64,000 nt of DNA from Lutibacter oricola (GCF_900106565.1 NZ_FNNJ01000003.1:248001-312000); one strand, 5' to 3'; counted from the stretch's first letter, positions 52,589 to 64,000 are shown. Made by a program: numbers and translations. Notes: a model not told the origin generated them from the letters alone.

Positions 52589-55500
52589 TTGGCAACCAAA
52601 AAATTCACCGAAAGAATAAACTTTGCATCAGCAAAATTAGTTTTAGAATATCCAGATTTTTTAGATATTCAGGTTAAATCCTTCCAGGATTTTTTCCAAC
52701 TTAAAACTAAAGCTGACGAGCGAAGTACTGAAGGTTTGTATAAAACTTTCTTGGATAACTTCCCTATTACCGATACTCGTAATAACTTTGTATTAGAGTT
52801 CTTGGATTATTTTGTTGATCCACCTCGTTACAGCATTCAAGAGTGTATCGAAAGAGGTTTAACTTATAGCGTCCCTCTAAAAGCACGCTTAAAATTGTAC
52901 TGTACAGATCCAGAACACGAAGATTTCGAAACAATCGTGCAAGATGTGTATTTAGGTACAATTCCATATATGACTCATAGTGGAACCTTCGTAATTAACG
53001 GAGCGGAAAGAGTTGTAGTTTCTCAATTACACCGTTCTCCTGGTGTATTCTTTGGGCAATCATTCCACGCAAATGGTACTAAATTATATTCTGCAAGAGT
53101 AATTCCTTTCAAAGGTTCTTGGATAGAGTTTGCTACCGATATCAATAGTGTTATGTATGCATATATTGATAGAAAGAAAAAATTACCTGTAACTACATTG
53201 TTTAGAGCAATTGGTTATGAAAGAGATAAGGATATTCTTGAAATATTTAACTTAGCTGAAGAAATTAAAGTTTCTAAAAGTGGAGTTAAAAAAGTTTTAG
53301 GAAGAAAGCTTGCAGCTCGTGTGTTAAAAACTTGGTTTGAAGATTTTGTAGATGAAGACACTGGAGAGGTTGTATCTATTGAAAGAAATGAAATTGTATT
53401 AGATAGAGATACAATTTTAGAGAAAGAACATATTGAAGAAATTGTTGAATCTGGTTCAAAAACTATTCTTTTACATAAAGAAGATAATGAATCTGCAGAT
53501 TATGCAATAATTCATAATACATTACAAAAAGATCCAACAAACTCTGAAAAAGAGGCTGTTGAACATATTTATAGACAATTACGTAATGCAGAACCGCCAG
53601 ATTTTGAAACTGCGAAAGGTATTATTGATAAATTGTTTTTCTCTGAACAACGTTACAATTTAGGTGAAGTTGGACGTTACAGAATGAATAAAAAATTAGG
53701 TCTAAATGAAGATATGGACCAAAAAGTTTTAACTAAGTTAGATATTATTACAATTATCAAAAACTTAATAAAACTTGTTAATTCAAAAGCTGAAGTAGAT
53801 GATATTGACCACTTATCTAACCGTCGTGTAAGAACTGTTGGTGAACAATTAGCTAGTCAGTTTGGTGTAGGTTTATCTCGTATGGCTCGTACAATTCGTG
53901 AAAGAATGAATGTACGTGATAATGAGGTGTTTACTCCAATTGATTTAATTAATGCTAAAACATTATCTTCTGTAATTAACTCATTCTTTGGAACTAACCA
54001 GTTATCTCAATTTATGGATCAAACCAATCCGTTAGCTGAGATTACACACAAACGTAGATTATCTGCATTAGGACCTGGTGGTTTATCAAGAGAAAGAGCA
54101 GGTTTTGAAGTTCGAGATGTACACTATACTCACTATGGTCGTTTATGTCCTATTGAAACTCCTGAGGGACCAAATATTGGTTTGATTTCATCTTTAGCAG
54201 TTTTTGCTAAAGTGAACAACTTAGGATTTATTGAAACTCCTTATAGAGAAATTACTGAAGGTAAAGTTAATATTACTGATGAACCTAGGTACTTAAGTGC
54301 TGAAGAGGAAGAAGGAATGAAGTTTGCACAATCTAACCTACCTTTAGAAGAGGATGGTAAATTTGTAAATGATAAAGTAATTGCTCGTGAAGAGGCAGAT
54401 TATCCAGTAGTTGAACCAACAGCGGTTAACTTTATGGATGTTGCACCTAATCAAATTGCATCAATTTCTGCATCGTTAATTCCATTTTTAGAACATGATG
54501 ATGCCAACCGTGCATTAATGGGATCAAATATGATGCGTCAGGCAGTACCTTTATTACGCCCAGAATCTCCTATTGTAGGGACAGGTTTAGAGCGTAGAGT
54601 TGCAAAAGATTCACGTATTTTAATTAATGCAGAAGGATCTGGAGTTGTTGAATATGTTGATGCTAACCATATTGAAATTAAATACGATAGAACAGATGAA
54701 GATCGTATGGTAAGTTTCGATGGTGATTCAAAATCATATAACTTAATTAAATTTAGAAAAACCAATCAGGGTACTTCAATTAACTTAAAACCAATTGTAG
54801 AAAAAGGTGATAGAGTTGAAGAAGGACAAGTACTTTGTGAAGGATATGCAACTCAACAAGGAGAACTTGGTTTAGGTAGAAATATGAAAGTAGCCTTTAT
54901 GCCTTGGAAAGGGTATAACTTTGAGGATGCGATTGTAATTTCTGAAAAAGTAGTACGAGAAGATATATTTACATCTATTCATATTGATGAATATTCTATG
55001 GATGTAAGAGATACTAAATTAGGTGCTGAAGAGTTAACTAATGATATTCCTAACGTTTCTGAAGAGGCTACAAAAGACCTTGATGAAAATGGTATGATTA
55101 GAATTGGTGCAGAAGTAAAACCTGGAGATATTCTTATTGGAAAAATTACTCCAAAAGGTGAATCTGACCCAACACCTGAAGAAAAATTATTACGTGCTAT
55201 TTTTGGTGATAAAGCAGGTGACGTAAAAGATGCATCATTAAAAGCTTCTCCATCATTAAGAGGTGTGGTGATTAATAAAAAATTATTTGAACGTGCAGTA
55301 AAAGATAAATCTAAAAGAGCTAAGGATAAAGTTGATATAGCTAATTTAGAAAGTAAATACACTGCTAAATTAGAAGAGTTAAGATCTTTATTAATTGAAA
55401 AGTTATTCCACTTAATTAGCGGAAAAACATCTCAAGGAGTTCAAAATGATTTAGAAGAAGAAGTACTTCAAAAAGGTAAAAAGTTCACATTAAAAATGTT

Positions 55501-56404
55501 AAACGCTGTAACTGATTATACGCATTTAACAAAAGGAGTTTGGACTACAGATTCACATATTAATGAGTTAGTTGCTGAATTAGTTCACAACTATAAAATT
55601 AAAGTGAATGATTTACAAGGTGCTTTAAGAAGAGAGAAGTTTACTATTTCTGTTGGGGATGAATTACCAGCTGGAATATTAAAATTAGCTAAAATTTACA
55701 TTGCTAAAAAGCGTAAATTAAAAGTTGGAGATAAAATGGCGGGTCGTCACGGTAACAAAGGTATTGTTGCGCGTATTGTTCGTCAAGAAGATATGCCATT
55801 CTTAGAAGATGGAACTCCAGTTGATATTGTATTAAATCCGTTAGGTGTACCATCTCGTATGAACATTGGTCAGATTTATGAAACAGTATTAGGTTGGGCT
55901 GGTCAAAAAATTGATAGAAAATTTGCAACACCAATTTTTGATGGTGCAACAATAGATCAAATTAATGAGTTGACTGACGGAGCAGGTATTCCAAGATATG
56001 GACATACTTATCTTTATGATGGTGGAACAGGTCAGCGTTTTGATCAACCAGCAACTGTTGGGGTTATTTATATGATTAAGTTAGGTCATATGATTGATGA
56101 TAAAATGCACGCACGTTCTATTGGACCATACTCGTTAATTACACAACAGCCATTAGGTGGTAAAGCACAATTTGGAGGTCAACGTTTTGGAGAGATGGAG
56201 GTATGGGCACTTGAAGCATATGGTGCATCAAGTACTCTACGTGAAATTTTAACTGTAAAATCGGATGATGTTTTAGGAAGAGCTAAAACTTACGAGGCTA
56301 TTGTTAAAGGTGATCCAATGCCAGAGCCAGGTTTACCAGAATCATTTAACGTATTAATGCACGAGCTTAGAGGTCTTGGGTTAGACGTTAGATTAGAGGA
56401 ATAA
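52589..56404 (+). CDS. rpoB: RNA polymerase subunit beta
   Basis: A 1271-residue beta subunit. Conserved regions include [15 protein letters not shown], the rifampicin region [51 protein letters not shown] and [12 protein letters not shown]. In the rifampicin region the residues matching E. coli D516, H526 and S531 are the wild-type Asp, His and Ser. The start is TTG ([10 protein letters not shown]), as no ATG is near; this may lower initiation. Confidence 0.98.
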   Translation: MATKKFTERINFASAKLVLEYPDFLDIQVKSFQDFFQLKTKADERSTEGLYKTFLDNFPITDTRNNFVLEFLDYFVDPPRYSIQECIERGLTYSVPLKARLKLYCTDPEHEDFETIVQDVYLGTIPYMTHSGTFVINGAERVVVSQLHRSPGVFFGQSFHANGTKLYSARVIPFKGSWIEFATDINSVMYAYIDRKKKLPVTTLFRAIGYERDKDILEIFNLAEEIKVSKSGVKKVLGRKLAARVLKTWFEDFVDEDTGEVVSIERNEIVLDRDTILEKEHIEEIVESGSKTILLHKEDNESADYAIIHNTLQKDPTNSEKEAVEHIYRQLRNAEPPDFETAKGIIDKLFFSEQRYNLGEVGRYRMNKKLGLNEDMDQKVLTKLDIITIIKNLIKLVNSKAEVDDIDHLSNRRVRTVGEQLASQFGVGLSRMARTIRERMNVRDNEVFTPIDLINAKTLSSVINSFFGTNQLSQFMDQTNPLAEITHKRRLSALGPGGLSRERAGFEVRDVHYTHYGRLCPIETPEGPNIGLISSLAVFAKVNNLGFIETPYREITEGKVNITDEPRYLSAEEEEGMKFAQSNLPLEEDGKFVNDKVIAREEADYPVVEPTAVNFMDVAPNQIASISASLIPFLEHDDANRALMGSNMMRQAVPLLRPESPIVGTGLERRVAKDSRILINAEGSGVVEYVDANHIEIKYDRTDEDRMVSFDGDSKSYNLIKFRKTNQGTSINLKPIVEKGDRVEEGQVLCEGYATQQGELGLGRNMKVAFMPWKGYNFEDAIVISEKVVREDIFTSIHIDEYSMDVRDTKLGAEELTNDIPNVSEEATKDLDENGMIRIGAEVKPGDILIGKITPKGESDPTPEEKLLRAIFGDKAGDVKDASLKASPSLRGVVINKKLFERAVKDKSKRAKDKVDIANLESKYTAKLEELRSLLIEKLFHLISGKTSQGVQNDLEEEVLQKGKKFTLKMLNAVTDYTHLTKGVWTTDSHINELVAELVHNYKIKVNDLQGALRREKFTISVGDELPAGILKLAKIYIAKKRKLKVGDKMAGRHGNKGIVARIVRQEDMPFLEDGTPVDIVLNPLGVPSRMNIGQIYETVLGWAGQKIDRKFATPIFDGATIDQINELTDGAGIPRYGHTYLYDGGTGQRFDQPATVGVIYMIKLGHMIDDKMHARSIGPYSLITQQPLGGKAQFGGQRFGEMEVWALEAYGASSTLREILTVKSDDVLGRAKTYEAIVKGDPMPEPGLPESFNVLMHELRGLGLDVRLEE

Positions 56405-56482
56405 TAATTTTTATAGTAGTTAGAAGTTAATGCTTCTAACTACTTAATATTTTTACATATAAAATTCGATACCATCAGTATT

Positions 56483-59400
56483 ATGGCAAGAAAAAACGAT
56501 AAATACACTGTAAAAAAGTTTAACAAAATTTCTATAGGTTTATCTTCTCCAGAAGCGATTTTAGAAAAATCGAAAGGTGAAGTTTTAAAACCAGAAACAA
56601 TAAATTACCGTACGCACAAACCAGAAAGAGATGGGTTGTTTTGTGAGCGAATTTTTGGTCCTATTAAGGATTATGAATGTGCCTGCGGAAAATACAAAAG
56701 AATACGTTACAAAGGAATTGTTTGTGACAGATGTGGTGTTGAAGTTACTGAGAAAAAAGTTCGTAGAGATAGAGTAGGACACATTAATTTAGTGGTTCCT
56801 GTTGCTCATATCTGGTATTTTAAATCATTACCTAACAAAATGGGTTACCTTTTAGGTTTACCTTCAAAAAAGTTAGATATGATTATTTACTATGAGCGTT
56901 ATGTAGTAATTCAACCTGCTGGAGCAAAAAATGCAGAAGGAGAACCATTGCAAAAAATGGATTTCTTAACTGAAGAAGAATATTTAGATATTCTTGAAAC
57001 GTTCCCAATTGAGAATCAATATTTAGACGATAGTGACCCTGAAAAGTTTATAGCTAAAATGGGTGCTGATTGTTTAATTGAATTATTTAAACGATTAGAT
57101 TTAGATGATTTATCTTACTCATTACGTCACAAAGCAAATACTGAAACTTCAAAACAACGTAAAACAGAGGCGTTAAAACGTTTAAATGTTGTTGAATCTT
57201 TTAGAGATGCTGCAAAAAATAGAGAAAACAAACCAGAATGGATGATAATGAAAGTAATTCCGGTGACACCACCAGAATTACGTCCATTAGTACCATTAGA
57301 TGGAGGTCGTTTCGCAACTTCAGATTTAAATGATTTATACCGAAGAGTAATTATTCGTAACAATCGTTTAAAAAGATTAATGGAGATTAAAGCTCCTGAA
57401 GTTATTTTACGTAATGAAAAACGTATGTTACAAGAATCAGTAGATTCATTATTTGATAACACTCGTAAATCTTCAGCAGTAAAAACTGAATCTAACAGAC
57501 CATTAAAATCATTATCTGATTCGTTAAAAGGTAAACAAGGTCGTTTCCGTCAAAACTTATTAGGTAAGCGTGTTGATTATTCAGCTCGTTCGGTTATTGT
57601 TGTTGGACCAGAATTAAAATTATACGAATGTGGATTGCCAAAAGATATGGCAGCAGAATTATACAAACCTTTTGTAATTAGAAAACTAATTGAAAGAGGT
57701 ATTGTTAAAACTGTAAAATCTGCAAAGAAAATTATAGATAAGAGAGAACCAGTTGTATGGGATATTTTAGAGAATGTTTTAAAAGGACATCCTGTAATGT
57801 TAAACCGTGCACCTACATTACACCGTTTAGGTATTCAAGCATTCCAACCAAAATTAATTGAAGGTAAAGCAATTCAATTACATCCATTAGTATGTACGGC
57901 ATTCAACGCCGATTTTGATGGGGATCAAATGGCGGTTCACTTACCATTAGGACCTGAGGCTATTTTAGAGTGTCAGTTATTAATGTTAGCATCACATAGT
58001 ATTTTAAATCCAGCAAATGGAGCTCCAATTACTGTACCTTCACAGGATATGGTACTTGGTTTATACTATATGACTAAAGAAAGAAAATCTACACCAGATT
58101 ATAAAATTAAAGGTGAAGGTTTAACTTTTTATTCTCCAGAAGAAGTAAATATTGCTTTTAATGAACAAGCAGTTGACTTAAATGCAAGTATTAAAGTTAG
58201 AACAAAAGACTTTAATGAAGAAGGGGAGTTAGTTTACCAAATTATTCCAACAACAGTTGGTAGAGTTTTATTTAACGAGGTTGTTCCAGAAGCAGCAGGT
58301 TATGTAAATGAGGTATTGAATAAGAAATCATTAAGAGATATTATTGGTCACATTTTAAAAGTGACTGATGTACCTACTACGGGTAAATTCTTAGATGATA
58401 TGAAAGGAATGGGATATAACTTCGCATTCAAAGGTGGATTATCATTTAGTTTAGGAGATATTATTATACCACCAGAAAAAGATACAATGATTGCTGAGGC
58501 AAACTCTCAAGTAGATGTTATTATGGCCAATTATAATATGGGTATGTTAACAAACAAAGAGCGTTACAATCAAGTAATTGATATTTGGGGATCTACAAAT
58601 AACCGTTTGACTGAGTTATCAATGAAACGTTTAAGAGAAGATCAACAAGGGTTTAACTCTGTATTTATGATGCTAGATTCTGGTGCAAGGGGTTCTAAAG
58701 AACAAATTCGTCAGTTAACTGGTATGCGTGGATTAATGGCGAAACCTAAAAAATCAACTTCAGGTGGTGGAGAAATTATTGAGAATCCAATTCTTTCTAA
58801 CTTTAAAGAAGGTTTATCAATTTTAGAATACTTTATTTCTACTCACGGTGCTCGTAAAGGTTTAGCAGATACGGCATTAAAAACAGCCGATGCAGGTTAT
58901 TTAACTCGTCGTTTAGTAGATGTATCTCAAGATGTTATTGTAAATGAGTTTGATTGTGGTACTTTAAGAGGATTAAATGTACAAGCTTTAAAGAAGAACG
59001 ACGAAGTTGTAGAATCTTTAAGTGAAAGAATTGAAGGTAGAACTTCTTTACACGATGTAATTGATCCAATTACAGAAGAGTTATTAGTTCATGCTGGAGA
59101 AGAAATTTCAGATGTAATAGCATCAAAAATTGAAAGTTCTGCAGTAGAAAGCGTAGAAGTACGTTCAGCATTAACTTGCGAAGCTAAGAAAGGTATTTGT
59201 GCTAAATGTTACGGTCAAAGTTTATCAACTCGTAACCCTGTTCAAATAGGTGAAGCTGTTGGTGTAATTGCGGCGCAATCAATTGGAGAACCTGGTACAC
59301 AGTTAACATTAAGAACATTCCACGTTGGTGGGGTTGCAGGAAATATTTCAGAAGATAATAGTTTAACTACTAAATTTGCTGGTAAGGCAGTAATTGAAGA

Positions 59401-60757
59401 GTTACGTACTGTTAAAGGTGAAGATAATGATGGTAATGAAATAGATATCGTATTATCAAGAACATCTGAACTTAAAGTTATTGATGAAAAATCTGGATTA
59501 ACGTTAAGTACTAGTAATATTCCTTATGGAGCTACAATATATGTTAAAGATGGTCAAAAACTTAAAGCAGGAGATGTAGTTTGTAAGTGGGATCCATTTA
59601 ACGGTGTAATTGTTTCTGAATTTGGAGGTACTATTGAGTTCGAAAATATTGAATTAGGTATTAACTACTTAGTTGAAATTGATGAGCAAACTGGTTTCCA
59701 AGAAAAAGTAATTATAGAATCTAAAAACAAGAAGTTAATTCCAACTTTATTATTGAAAGATAATAATGGAGAAGTAATTAGATCTTATAACTTACCATTA
59801 GGAGCACACTTAATTGTAGATAATGGAGAGAAAATTTCTTCAGGTAAAATTATAGTGAAAATTCCACGTAAATCTGGTAAAGCAGGTGATATTACGGGAG
59901 GTTTACCAAGGGTAACTGAGTTGTTTGAAGCTCGTAACCCATCGAATCCAGCAGTTGTTTCTGCTATTGATGGTGTTGTTTCTTTTGGGAAAATTAAACG
60001 TGGTAATCGTGAAATTATAGTTGAGTCTAAATTAGGAGATATTAAAAAGTATTTAATTAAACTTTCTAATCAAATCTTAGTACAAGAGAACGACTTTATA
60101 AAAGCAGGTATGCCATTATCTGAAGGAGCAGTTACTCCTAACGATATATTAAATATTCAAGGTCCGGCTGCGGTTCAAGAGTATTTAGTTAATGAAATTC
60201 AAGAGGTATATAGATTACAAGGTGTAAAAATTAACGATAAGCATTTTGAAGTAGTTGTACGTCAAATGATGCGTAAAGTTAGAATTATTGATTCTGGAGA
60301 TACATTATTCTTAGAAAACCAATTAGTTCATAAAAACGACTTTATTCAACACAATGATGACATTTACGGAATGAAAGTTGTAGAAAATGCTGGTGATTCT
60401 GAAGTATTGAAAGAAGGTCAAATGGTTTCTCCTCGTGAGTTAAGAGATGAAAACTCGGTATTACGTAGAGAAGATAAGGAGCTTGTTGTAGCTAGAGAAG
60501 CTGAACCAGCAACTGCAGAGCAAATATTACAAGGTATTACAAGAGCATCATTACAAACTAAATCGTTTATTTCTGCGGCTTCGTTCCAGGAAACAACGAA
60601 AGTATTAAATGAAGCTGCTGTAAGCGGTAAAGTAGATCATTTAGAAGGATTGAAAGAGAATGTAATTGTAGGTAAACGTATTCCTGCAGGTACAGGTATG
60701 AGACAGTACGACAATATTATTGTTGGAAGTCAGGATGAAATGGATGCTAGCTTGTAA
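56483..60757 (+). CDS. rpoC: RNA polymerase subunit beta prime
   Basis: A 1424-residue beta-prime subunit. It has the zinc ribbon [24 protein letters not shown] near residue 66, the catalytic [12 protein letters not shown] with three aspartates, and the second zinc site with [13 protein letters not shown]. It follows rpoB by 78 bases and precedes the DUF3467 gene by 2 bases. Confidence 0.99.
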   Translation: MARKNDKYTVKKFNKISIGLSSPEAILEKSKGEVLKPETINYRTHKPERDGLFCERIFGPIKDYECACGKYKRIRYKGIVCDRCGVEVTEKKVRRDRVGHINLVVPVAHIWYFKSLPNKMGYLLGLPSKKLDMIIYYERYVVIQPAGAKNAEGEPLQKMDFLTEEEYLDILETFPIENQYLDDSDPEKFIAKMGADCLIELFKRLDLDDLSYSLRHKANTETSKQRKTEALKRLNVVESFRDAAKNRENKPEWMIMKVIPVTPPELRPLVPLDGGRFATSDLNDLYRRVIIRNNRLKRLMEIKAPEVILRNEKRMLQESVDSLFDNTRKSSAVKTESNRPLKSLSDSLKGKQGRFRQNLLGKRVDYSARSVIVVGPELKLYECGLPKDMAAELYKPFVIRKLIERGIVKTVKSAKKIIDKREPVVWDILENVLKGHPVMLNRAPTLHRLGIQAFQPKLIEGKAIQLHPLVCTAFNADFDGDQMAVHLPLGPEAILECQLLMLASHSILNPANGAPITVPSQDMVLGLYYMTKERKSTPDYKIKGEGLTFYSPEEVNIAFNEQAVDLNASIKVRTKDFNEEGELVYQIIPTTVGRVLFNEVVPEAAGYVNEVLNKKSLRDIIGHILKVTDVPTTGKFLDDMKGMGYNFAFKGGLSFSLGDIIIPPEKDTMIAEANSQVDVIMANYNMGMLTNKERYNQVIDIWGSTNNRLTELSMKRLREDQQGFNSVFMMLDSGARGSKEQIRQLTGMRGLMAKPKKSTSGGGEIIENPILSNFKEGLSILEYFISTHGARKGLADTALKTADAGYLTRRLVDVSQDVIVNEFDCGTLRGLNVQALKKNDEVVESLSERIEGRTSLHDVIDPITEELLVHAGEEISDVIASKIESSAVESVEVRSALTCEAKKGICAKCYGQSLSTRNPVQIGEAVGVIAAQSIGEPGTQLTLRTFHVGGVAGNISEDNSLTTKFAGKAVIEELRTVKGEDNDGNEIDIVLSRTSELKVIDEKSGLTLSTSNIPYGATIYVKDGQKLKAGDVVCKWDPFNGVIVSEFGGTIEFENIELGINYLVEIDEQTGFQEKVIIESKNKKLIPTLLLKDNNGEVIRSYNLPLGAHLIVDNGEKISSGKIIVKIPRKSGKAGDITGGLPRVTELFEARNPSNPAVVSAIDGVVSFGKIKRGNREIIVESKLGDIKKYLIKLSNQILVQENDFIKAGMPLSEGAVTPNDILNIQGPAAVQEYLVNEIQEVYRLQGVKINDKHFEVVVRQMMRKVRIIDSGDTLFLENQLVHKNDFIQHNDDIYGMKVVENAGDSEVLKEGQMVSPRELRDENSVLRREDKELVVAREAEPATAEQILQGITRASLQTKSFISAASFQETTKVLNEAAVSGKVDHLEGLKENVIVGKRIPAGTGMRQYDNIIVGSQDEMDASL

Positions 60758-60759
60758 TT

Positions 60760-61074
60760 ATGAGTGATCAAAAGACAAATAAAGAGGGGCAAATTAATAT
60801 TGAATTAGATGAAAAGGTTGCCGAGGGAACTTACTCGAACTTAGCAATTATTAATCATTCAGTGTCTGAGTTTATTGTAGATTTTATAAATATTATGCCA
60901 GGGCAACCTAAGGCAAAAGTAAAGTCTAGAATAATATTAACTCCTCAACACGCCAAAAGGTTGGCAAAGGCTTTAGCAGAGAATGTTAAAAAATTTGAAC
61001 AACATCATGGTGAGATAAAAGATTATGATCAACCACCAATTCCAATGAATTTTGGACCAACTGGTGAAGCATAA
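60760..61074 (+). CDS. DUF3467 family protein
   Basis: A 104-residue protein. INIELDEKVAEGTYSNLAIINHS and DFINIMPGQPKAKVKSRIILTPQHAKRL identify DUF3467. In Bacteroidota it commonly follows rpoC, as here with a 2-base spacer, suggesting co-expression with RNA polymerase. Function is unknown. A strong terminator closes the unit. Confidence 0.9.
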   Translation: MSDQKTNKEGQINIELDEKVAEGTYSNLAIINHSVSEFIVDFINIMPGQPKAKVKSRIILTPQHAKRLAKALAENVKKFEQHHGEIKDYDQPPIPMNFGPTGEA

Positions 61075-61080
61075 AATAAA

Positions 61081-61110
61081 AAAACGTCGAATAAAGTTCG
61101 ACGTTTTTTT
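61081..61110 (+). terminator. Terminator of the rpoBC-DUF3467 unit
   Basis: AAAACGTCGAA and TTCGACGTTTT form an 11-bp stem with loop TAAAG, followed by a long T-run. Confidence 0.92.
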
Positions 61111-61178
61111 TTGCTTTTTAGTTAAGTCAATTATTTAGTTATTTATAGTTTTGAACCAGTATTAAACAAACATAAATA

Positions 61179-62981
61179 ATGAATAATAAATTTAAATTAT
61201 TGGCGGTACTTATTACTTTTAGTACTTCCGTTTTTAGTCAAAAAGATACAGTTAAGTTAAAAGAAGTTGTTGTTAAATCCAACCGAATTTCTTTACCAAT
61301 TTCTGAAAACTCAAGAACAGTAACAATTATAACCGCAAAAGATATTGCAGCAAACCCAGCAAACAATGTAACAGATTTGCTTCAGAATGTTGCAGGTGTT
61401 GATATTAGAAGACGTGGTGTAGAAGGTATGCAATCAGACCTTTATATTAGAGGTGGAAATTTTGAGCAAACTTTGTTATTAATTGATGGTGTTAAAATGG
61501 ATGATCCACAAACAGGACACCATACAATGAATGCAATTATTGATTTAGATAATATTGAAACAATAGAAATAGTTAAAGGACCTGCAGCACGTGTTTATGG
61601 ACAAAATGCAATGGTAGGAGCAATAAATATTGTTACTAAAAAGATAAATAAAGATGCGTTAAAAGTTAAAGTAGGTTATGGGTCTTACGAAAATCAAAAA
61701 ATATCAATTGGTTTTCAAGAAAAATTTAATGATAACAATGGCGTTTTAGCTCAAATAACTAAACAAAAGTCGGATGGTTATAGATCAAATTCCGATTTTG
61801 ATAATTTATCAGCTTTTATTAAAGCAAACATTTCTAATTATAATTTAATAGCATCTTTTAGTAATAGAGAGTTTGGTGCAGAAAATTTTTATACTTCAAA
61901 CCCTGCATTTACAGAATATGAAGAAACACAAACAAGTTTGTTGGCATTGGCTACTACATACAATGTAGGTTCTTTTAAAATTAAACCTCGTGTTTATTGG
62001 AGAAGAAATCAGGATATGTTTTTATTAAAAAGAGATGATCCTAGTTTTTATAGAAATTTTCATATTTCTAATAAAGCAGGTTTCGAAACAAACGCAGTTT
62101 TAAACTCTAGTTTAGGTAAAACAGGAATTGGTGTAGATGTTTCTAAAACATATTTATCTAGCAATAATTTAGGTGATAGAGATAGATTTACGTTTAATTC
62201 ATTTTTAGAACATAGATTTGATAATCTTGAAAAGTTCGATGTTACTTTAGGAGTTGCAATTAGTTCTTATTCAGATTTTGACACACAATTTTTACCAGGG
62301 TTAGATATTGGTTATGATATTTCAGACAATTTAAAGATTTTTGGTAATATTGGTTATACGTATCGTGTACCAACTTATACAGATTTGTACTACTCAGACC
62401 CAGGAAATGAAGGAAACCCTGAATTAGAGCCTGAATCAGCTGTTTCTGAAGAGATTGGTGTTAAGTATTACTCAGATAGATTTAACTTTACAGTAGCTTT
62501 ATTTAATAGAGATTCCGAAAACTTAATAGATTGGACTAAACAAAATGCTTCAGATAAGTGGAAAACACAAAATTTTAGTTCAGTTTCTACCAAAGGTTTT
62601 GAAACCTCTTTTGCTTACAATTTTAAGTTGAAAGATTTCAAACAAAATATTGAATTAAATTATAACTTTATTGATGATGTTATTAATGACACAGAAGCGT
62701 CTTTTACACGATATTCATTAAATAGTATGAAACATCAATTAAACTCGAGCATTACAACACAGTTTTTTAAAAACTTAAAACAAACTATTTCGTATAGATT
62801 TGTAGAGCGTACAAGTGGTAATACTTACAACTTAGTAGATGCTAAAATTGCTGCTCAAATTAACAAGTTTGAACTTTCATTTAGTGCAAATAATATTTTT
62901 AATACAGACTATGTTGAAGTTGGTTTAGTGCCAATGCCTAAAGGAAATGTAATGTTTGGTTTAAGTTATAAAGTGTATTAA
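61179..62981 (+). CDS. TonB-dependent outer-membrane receptor, BtuB-like
   Basis: A 600-residue receptor with a signal peptide (about residues 1-21), a plug domain (VVVKSNRISLPISENSRTVTII, LLQNVAGVDIRRRG, DLYIRGGNFEQTLLLIDGV, IEIVKGPAARVYGQNAMVGAINIVTKK) and a 22-strand barrel ending in FGLSYKVY. The 600-residue size and plug fit the BtuB/CirA group. There is no cobalamin riboswitch in the 104 bases upstream, and no SusD-like partner follows, so the ligand is unknown. Confidence 0.9.
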   Translation: MNNKFKLLAVLITFSTSVFSQKDTVKLKEVVVKSNRISLPISENSRTVTIITAKDIAANPANNVTDLLQNVAGVDIRRRGVEGMQSDLYIRGGNFEQTLLLIDGVKMDDPQTGHHTMNAIIDLDNIETIEIVKGPAARVYGQNAMVGAINIVTKKINKDALKVKVGYGSYENQKISIGFQEKFNDNNGVLAQITKQKSDGYRSNSDFDNLSAFIKANISNYNLIASFSNREFGAENFYTSNPAFTEYEETQTSLLALATTYNVGSFKIKPRVYWRRNQDMFLLKRDDPSFYRNFHISNKAGFETNAVLNSSLGKTGIGVDVSKTYLSSNNLGDRDRFTFNSFLEHRFDNLEKFDVTLGVAISSYSDFDTQFLPGLDIGYDISDNLKIFGNIGYTYRVPTYTDLYYSDPGNEGNPELEPESAVSEEIGVKYYSDRFNFTVALFNRDSENLIDWTKQNASDKWKTQNFSSVSTKGFETSFAYNFKLKDFKQNIELNYNFIDDVINDTEASFTRYSLNSMKHQLNSSITTQFFKNLKQTISYRFVERTSGNTYNLVDAKIAAQINKFELSFSANNIFNTDYVEVGLVPMPKGNVMFGLSYKVY

Positions 62982-63002
62982 TCTAATTCTATAAATTAGA
63001 TA

Positions 63003-63038
63003 AAAAAGTCTCAAAACTTTAGTTTTGAGGCTTTTTTT
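63003..63038. terminator. Bidirectional terminator between the receptor and the YciI-like gene
   Basis: GTCTCAAAAC and GTTTTGAGGC pair, flanked by A- and T-runs on the two sides. It suits both convergent genes. Confidence 0.85.
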
Positions 63039-63519
63039 ATATTTCGGTTTTAGAAATACTTTTATGTAAGTCATTAATTAGCATTAATGAAGCTGATCCG
63101 TACCATTCTTTTAATTCCATTTGTAAAGAGCCAGCTTTAATTGCAGGGTCTGTTTCAGTTAGTTTCTTGGCTTCATTTAAAGTTTTAACGTTAAAAATAT
63201 AAATTCCGCGTAAGTCATCATTTCCAAAAAACGGACCAGCCAAAACTAGCTTTCCTTCATTAGCTAGTTTATTTATGTTTTCCATATGTCCTTTTTGTAG
63301 TTCAATTTTGGTAATTGAATCCTGATTTCTATTTGGTCCTCTTTTTAAAAAGGCAATAACATACTTTTTCATACCATAATCATCAGCACCAATTTTTTTA
63401 GCTAATTCAGCATTAAATTTTATTTCTGAAGTTTTTACCTCTTTAGGAAGTTGATTAACTGGTTGCTTACAACAAGATAATAAAATGGCAATAGCAATAA
63501 AAGTTATTGTAGTTTTCAT
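63037..63519 (-). CDS. YciI-domain lipoprotein
   Basis: A 160-residue protein with a lipoprotein signal: MKTTITFIAIAILLSCCKQ, lipobox LLSC near residue 16. The mature part carries a YciI-like domain (KKYVIAFLKRGPNRN, then HMENINKLANEGKLVLAGPF, and a late SLQMELKEWYGS). YciI-like proteins have a ferredoxin-like dimeric fold. A catalytic Asp/His pair is not clear. Being lipid-anchored is unusual for the fold. Role unknown. Confidence 0.75.
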   Translation of the reverse strand: MKTTITFIAIAILLSCCKQPVNQLPKEVKTSEIKFNAELAKKIGADDYGMKKYVIAFLKRGPNRNQDSITKIELQKGHMENINKLANEGKLVLAGPFFGNDDLRGIYIFNVKTLNEAKKLTETDPAIKAGSLQMELKEWYGSASLMLINDLHKSISKTEI

Positions 63520-63701
63520 AATAAAAAAGAGTTTTTACGAATATATAAAATATTAAAATCAAGATTTTGTAAAAATTACATTATATAAACGTTTGAAAAG
63601 TAATTATTTTATTGATATGGCAAAAAACAAAAGACTAAAACGTTTAAGAATTGTTAATAAATGATTATTTAGGTGTTATTTATGATAAAAGTGTAAAATA
63701 T

Positions 63702-63734
63702 TTGTGTTTTATATTTTTTTTATTTGTATCTTTA
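63702..63734 (+). promoter_or_regulatory. Candidate promoter for a small RNA
   Basis: TTG at 63702-63704 and TATCTTTA at 63727-63734, spacer 22. It matches TTG...TAnnTTTG except the last base. Confidence 0.45.
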
Positions 63735-63740
63735 CTATGT

Positions 63741-63890
63741 AAAATTAAGAAGCTATAACAGTTATTATTTTTACGTAAACCAAAAAAACTTAGTATCAAT
63801 TAAAGACATATTATCTATAAGAGTAAAAGAAATAAATTATAAATTGTTTGAATAATCAAAAAAGGCGATAGTTAGACTATCGCTTTTTTA
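63741..63890 (+). ncRNA. Candidate small RNA of about 150 bases
   Basis: Predicted from a promoter-like pair upstream and an intrinsic terminator at the end, with no open frame between: the only nearby ATG (ATGTAA) stops at once. The sequence does not match tmRNA, RNase P or SRP RNA features known to me. Ends are estimates. Confidence 0.35.
63861..63890 (+). terminator. Terminator-like hairpin at the right edge
   Basis: GCGATAGT (63865-63872), loop TAG, ACTATCGC (63876-63883), followed by six T and preceded by an A-run. It can work on either strand. Confidence 0.75.
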
Positions 63891-64000
63891 GTATATGAAA
63901 ATTATATTTCTCCTTTTAATCATTTGTAGTAGTATTCTAATCAAATGTTGTTAGTTAGATTATGTATAACTACTAATTTTAATCTTTACTAGAACTCTTC

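Larger units (their letters stand above)
63520..64000. other. Right-edge stretch without a recognised protein gene
   Basis: Very AT-rich. It holds a 15-codon basic open frame at 63617-63664 (MAKNKRLKRLRIVNK), a promoter-like pair at 63702-63734, a terminator-type hairpin at 63865-63883 and a 19-codon signal-peptide-like open frame at 63895-63954 (MKIIFLLLIICSSILIKCC). Neither short frame is convincing alone. Confidence 0.4.

Noticed and set aside
61075-61178. Cobalamin riboswitch before the BtuB-like receptor
   Set aside because: Only 104 bases, mostly a terminator and AT-rich DNA; no B12 box or riboswitch core seen.

Overview
The window is AT-rich chromosomal DNA from a member of the Bacteroidota, most likely the family Flavobacteriaceae; the genus cannot be fixed from the sequence alone. 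The evidence is: many Bacteroidota-type -7 elements (TAnnTTTG, often with TTG about 17-22 bases upstream); a general lack of Shine-Dalgarno sequences, with one striking exception at rpsU; family-typical genes such as a DUF3467 gene directly after rpoC, a fused alpha/beta 2-oxoacid dehydrogenase E1, CarboxypepD_reg-like, DUF2721 and DUF2853 proteins; and many signal-peptide proteins of unknown function.

Layout. 1-4374 (+): the 3' end of a 4Fe-4S polyferredoxin, a YwqK-like secreted repeat protein, and three glycosyltransferases (polyprenyl-phosphate sugar synthase type, cellulose-synthase-like GT2, and a multi-pass GT-C mannosyltransferase) that look like one membrane glycan cassette. 4355-7572: the divergent envelope cluster coaD-ddl (-) and PASTA protein-rluD-like (+). 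7573-13469: small secreted proteins, a CarboxypepD_reg-like protein, DUF2721, a hotdog thioesterase, a CatA-like acetyltransferase, a VOC protein and yaaA. 13500-17082: a candidate leader RNA ending in a terminator-like hairpin, then speA-speB-deoxyhypusine-synthase-like, an overlapping polyamine operon. 17145-25646: DUF2853, sdaA, dnaK, a nitronate monooxygenase-like protein, two uncharacterised proteins (one with a Trp/His/Gln/Met-rich patch) and a type II NADH dehydrogenase. 25643-37945 (-): an SDR epimerase, two secreted unknowns, the korDABC 2-oxoacid:ferredoxin oxidoreductase operon, the fused E1, a catalytically degenerate M1-peptidase-like protein joined to an outer-membrane barrel, and a LOG-family protein. 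37995-46094: uvrA (-), then a PspC-like/K+ channel pair, an AGCS symporter, an HhH protein and a long-chain-type acyl-CoA dehydrogenase (+).

46111-61110 is the core translation/transcription region: rpsU, a xerC/D-type recombinase, hpf, tRNA-Thr(TGT), Tyr(GTA), Gly(TCC), Thr(GGT), tuf, tRNA-Trp(CCA), secE, nusG, rplK, rplA, rplJ, rplL, rpoB, rpoC and DUF3467, closed by a strong terminator. The window ends with a BtuB-like TonB-dependent receptor, a YciI-domain lipoprotein (-) and a 480-base stretch without a recognisable protein gene that has the promoter and terminator expected of a small RNA.

No CRISPR array, insertion sequence, prophage or defence island was recognised. The items most worth a second look are: the strong Shine-Dalgarno in front of rpsU, which fits known bS21 autoregulation in this class; the degenerate M1-peptidase/barrel fusion; the leader and the deoxyhypusine-synthase-like gene of the polyamine operon; the nested rpsU terminator/recombinase promoter; and the candidate small RNA near the right edge. 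All calls are by eye; no database search was run.
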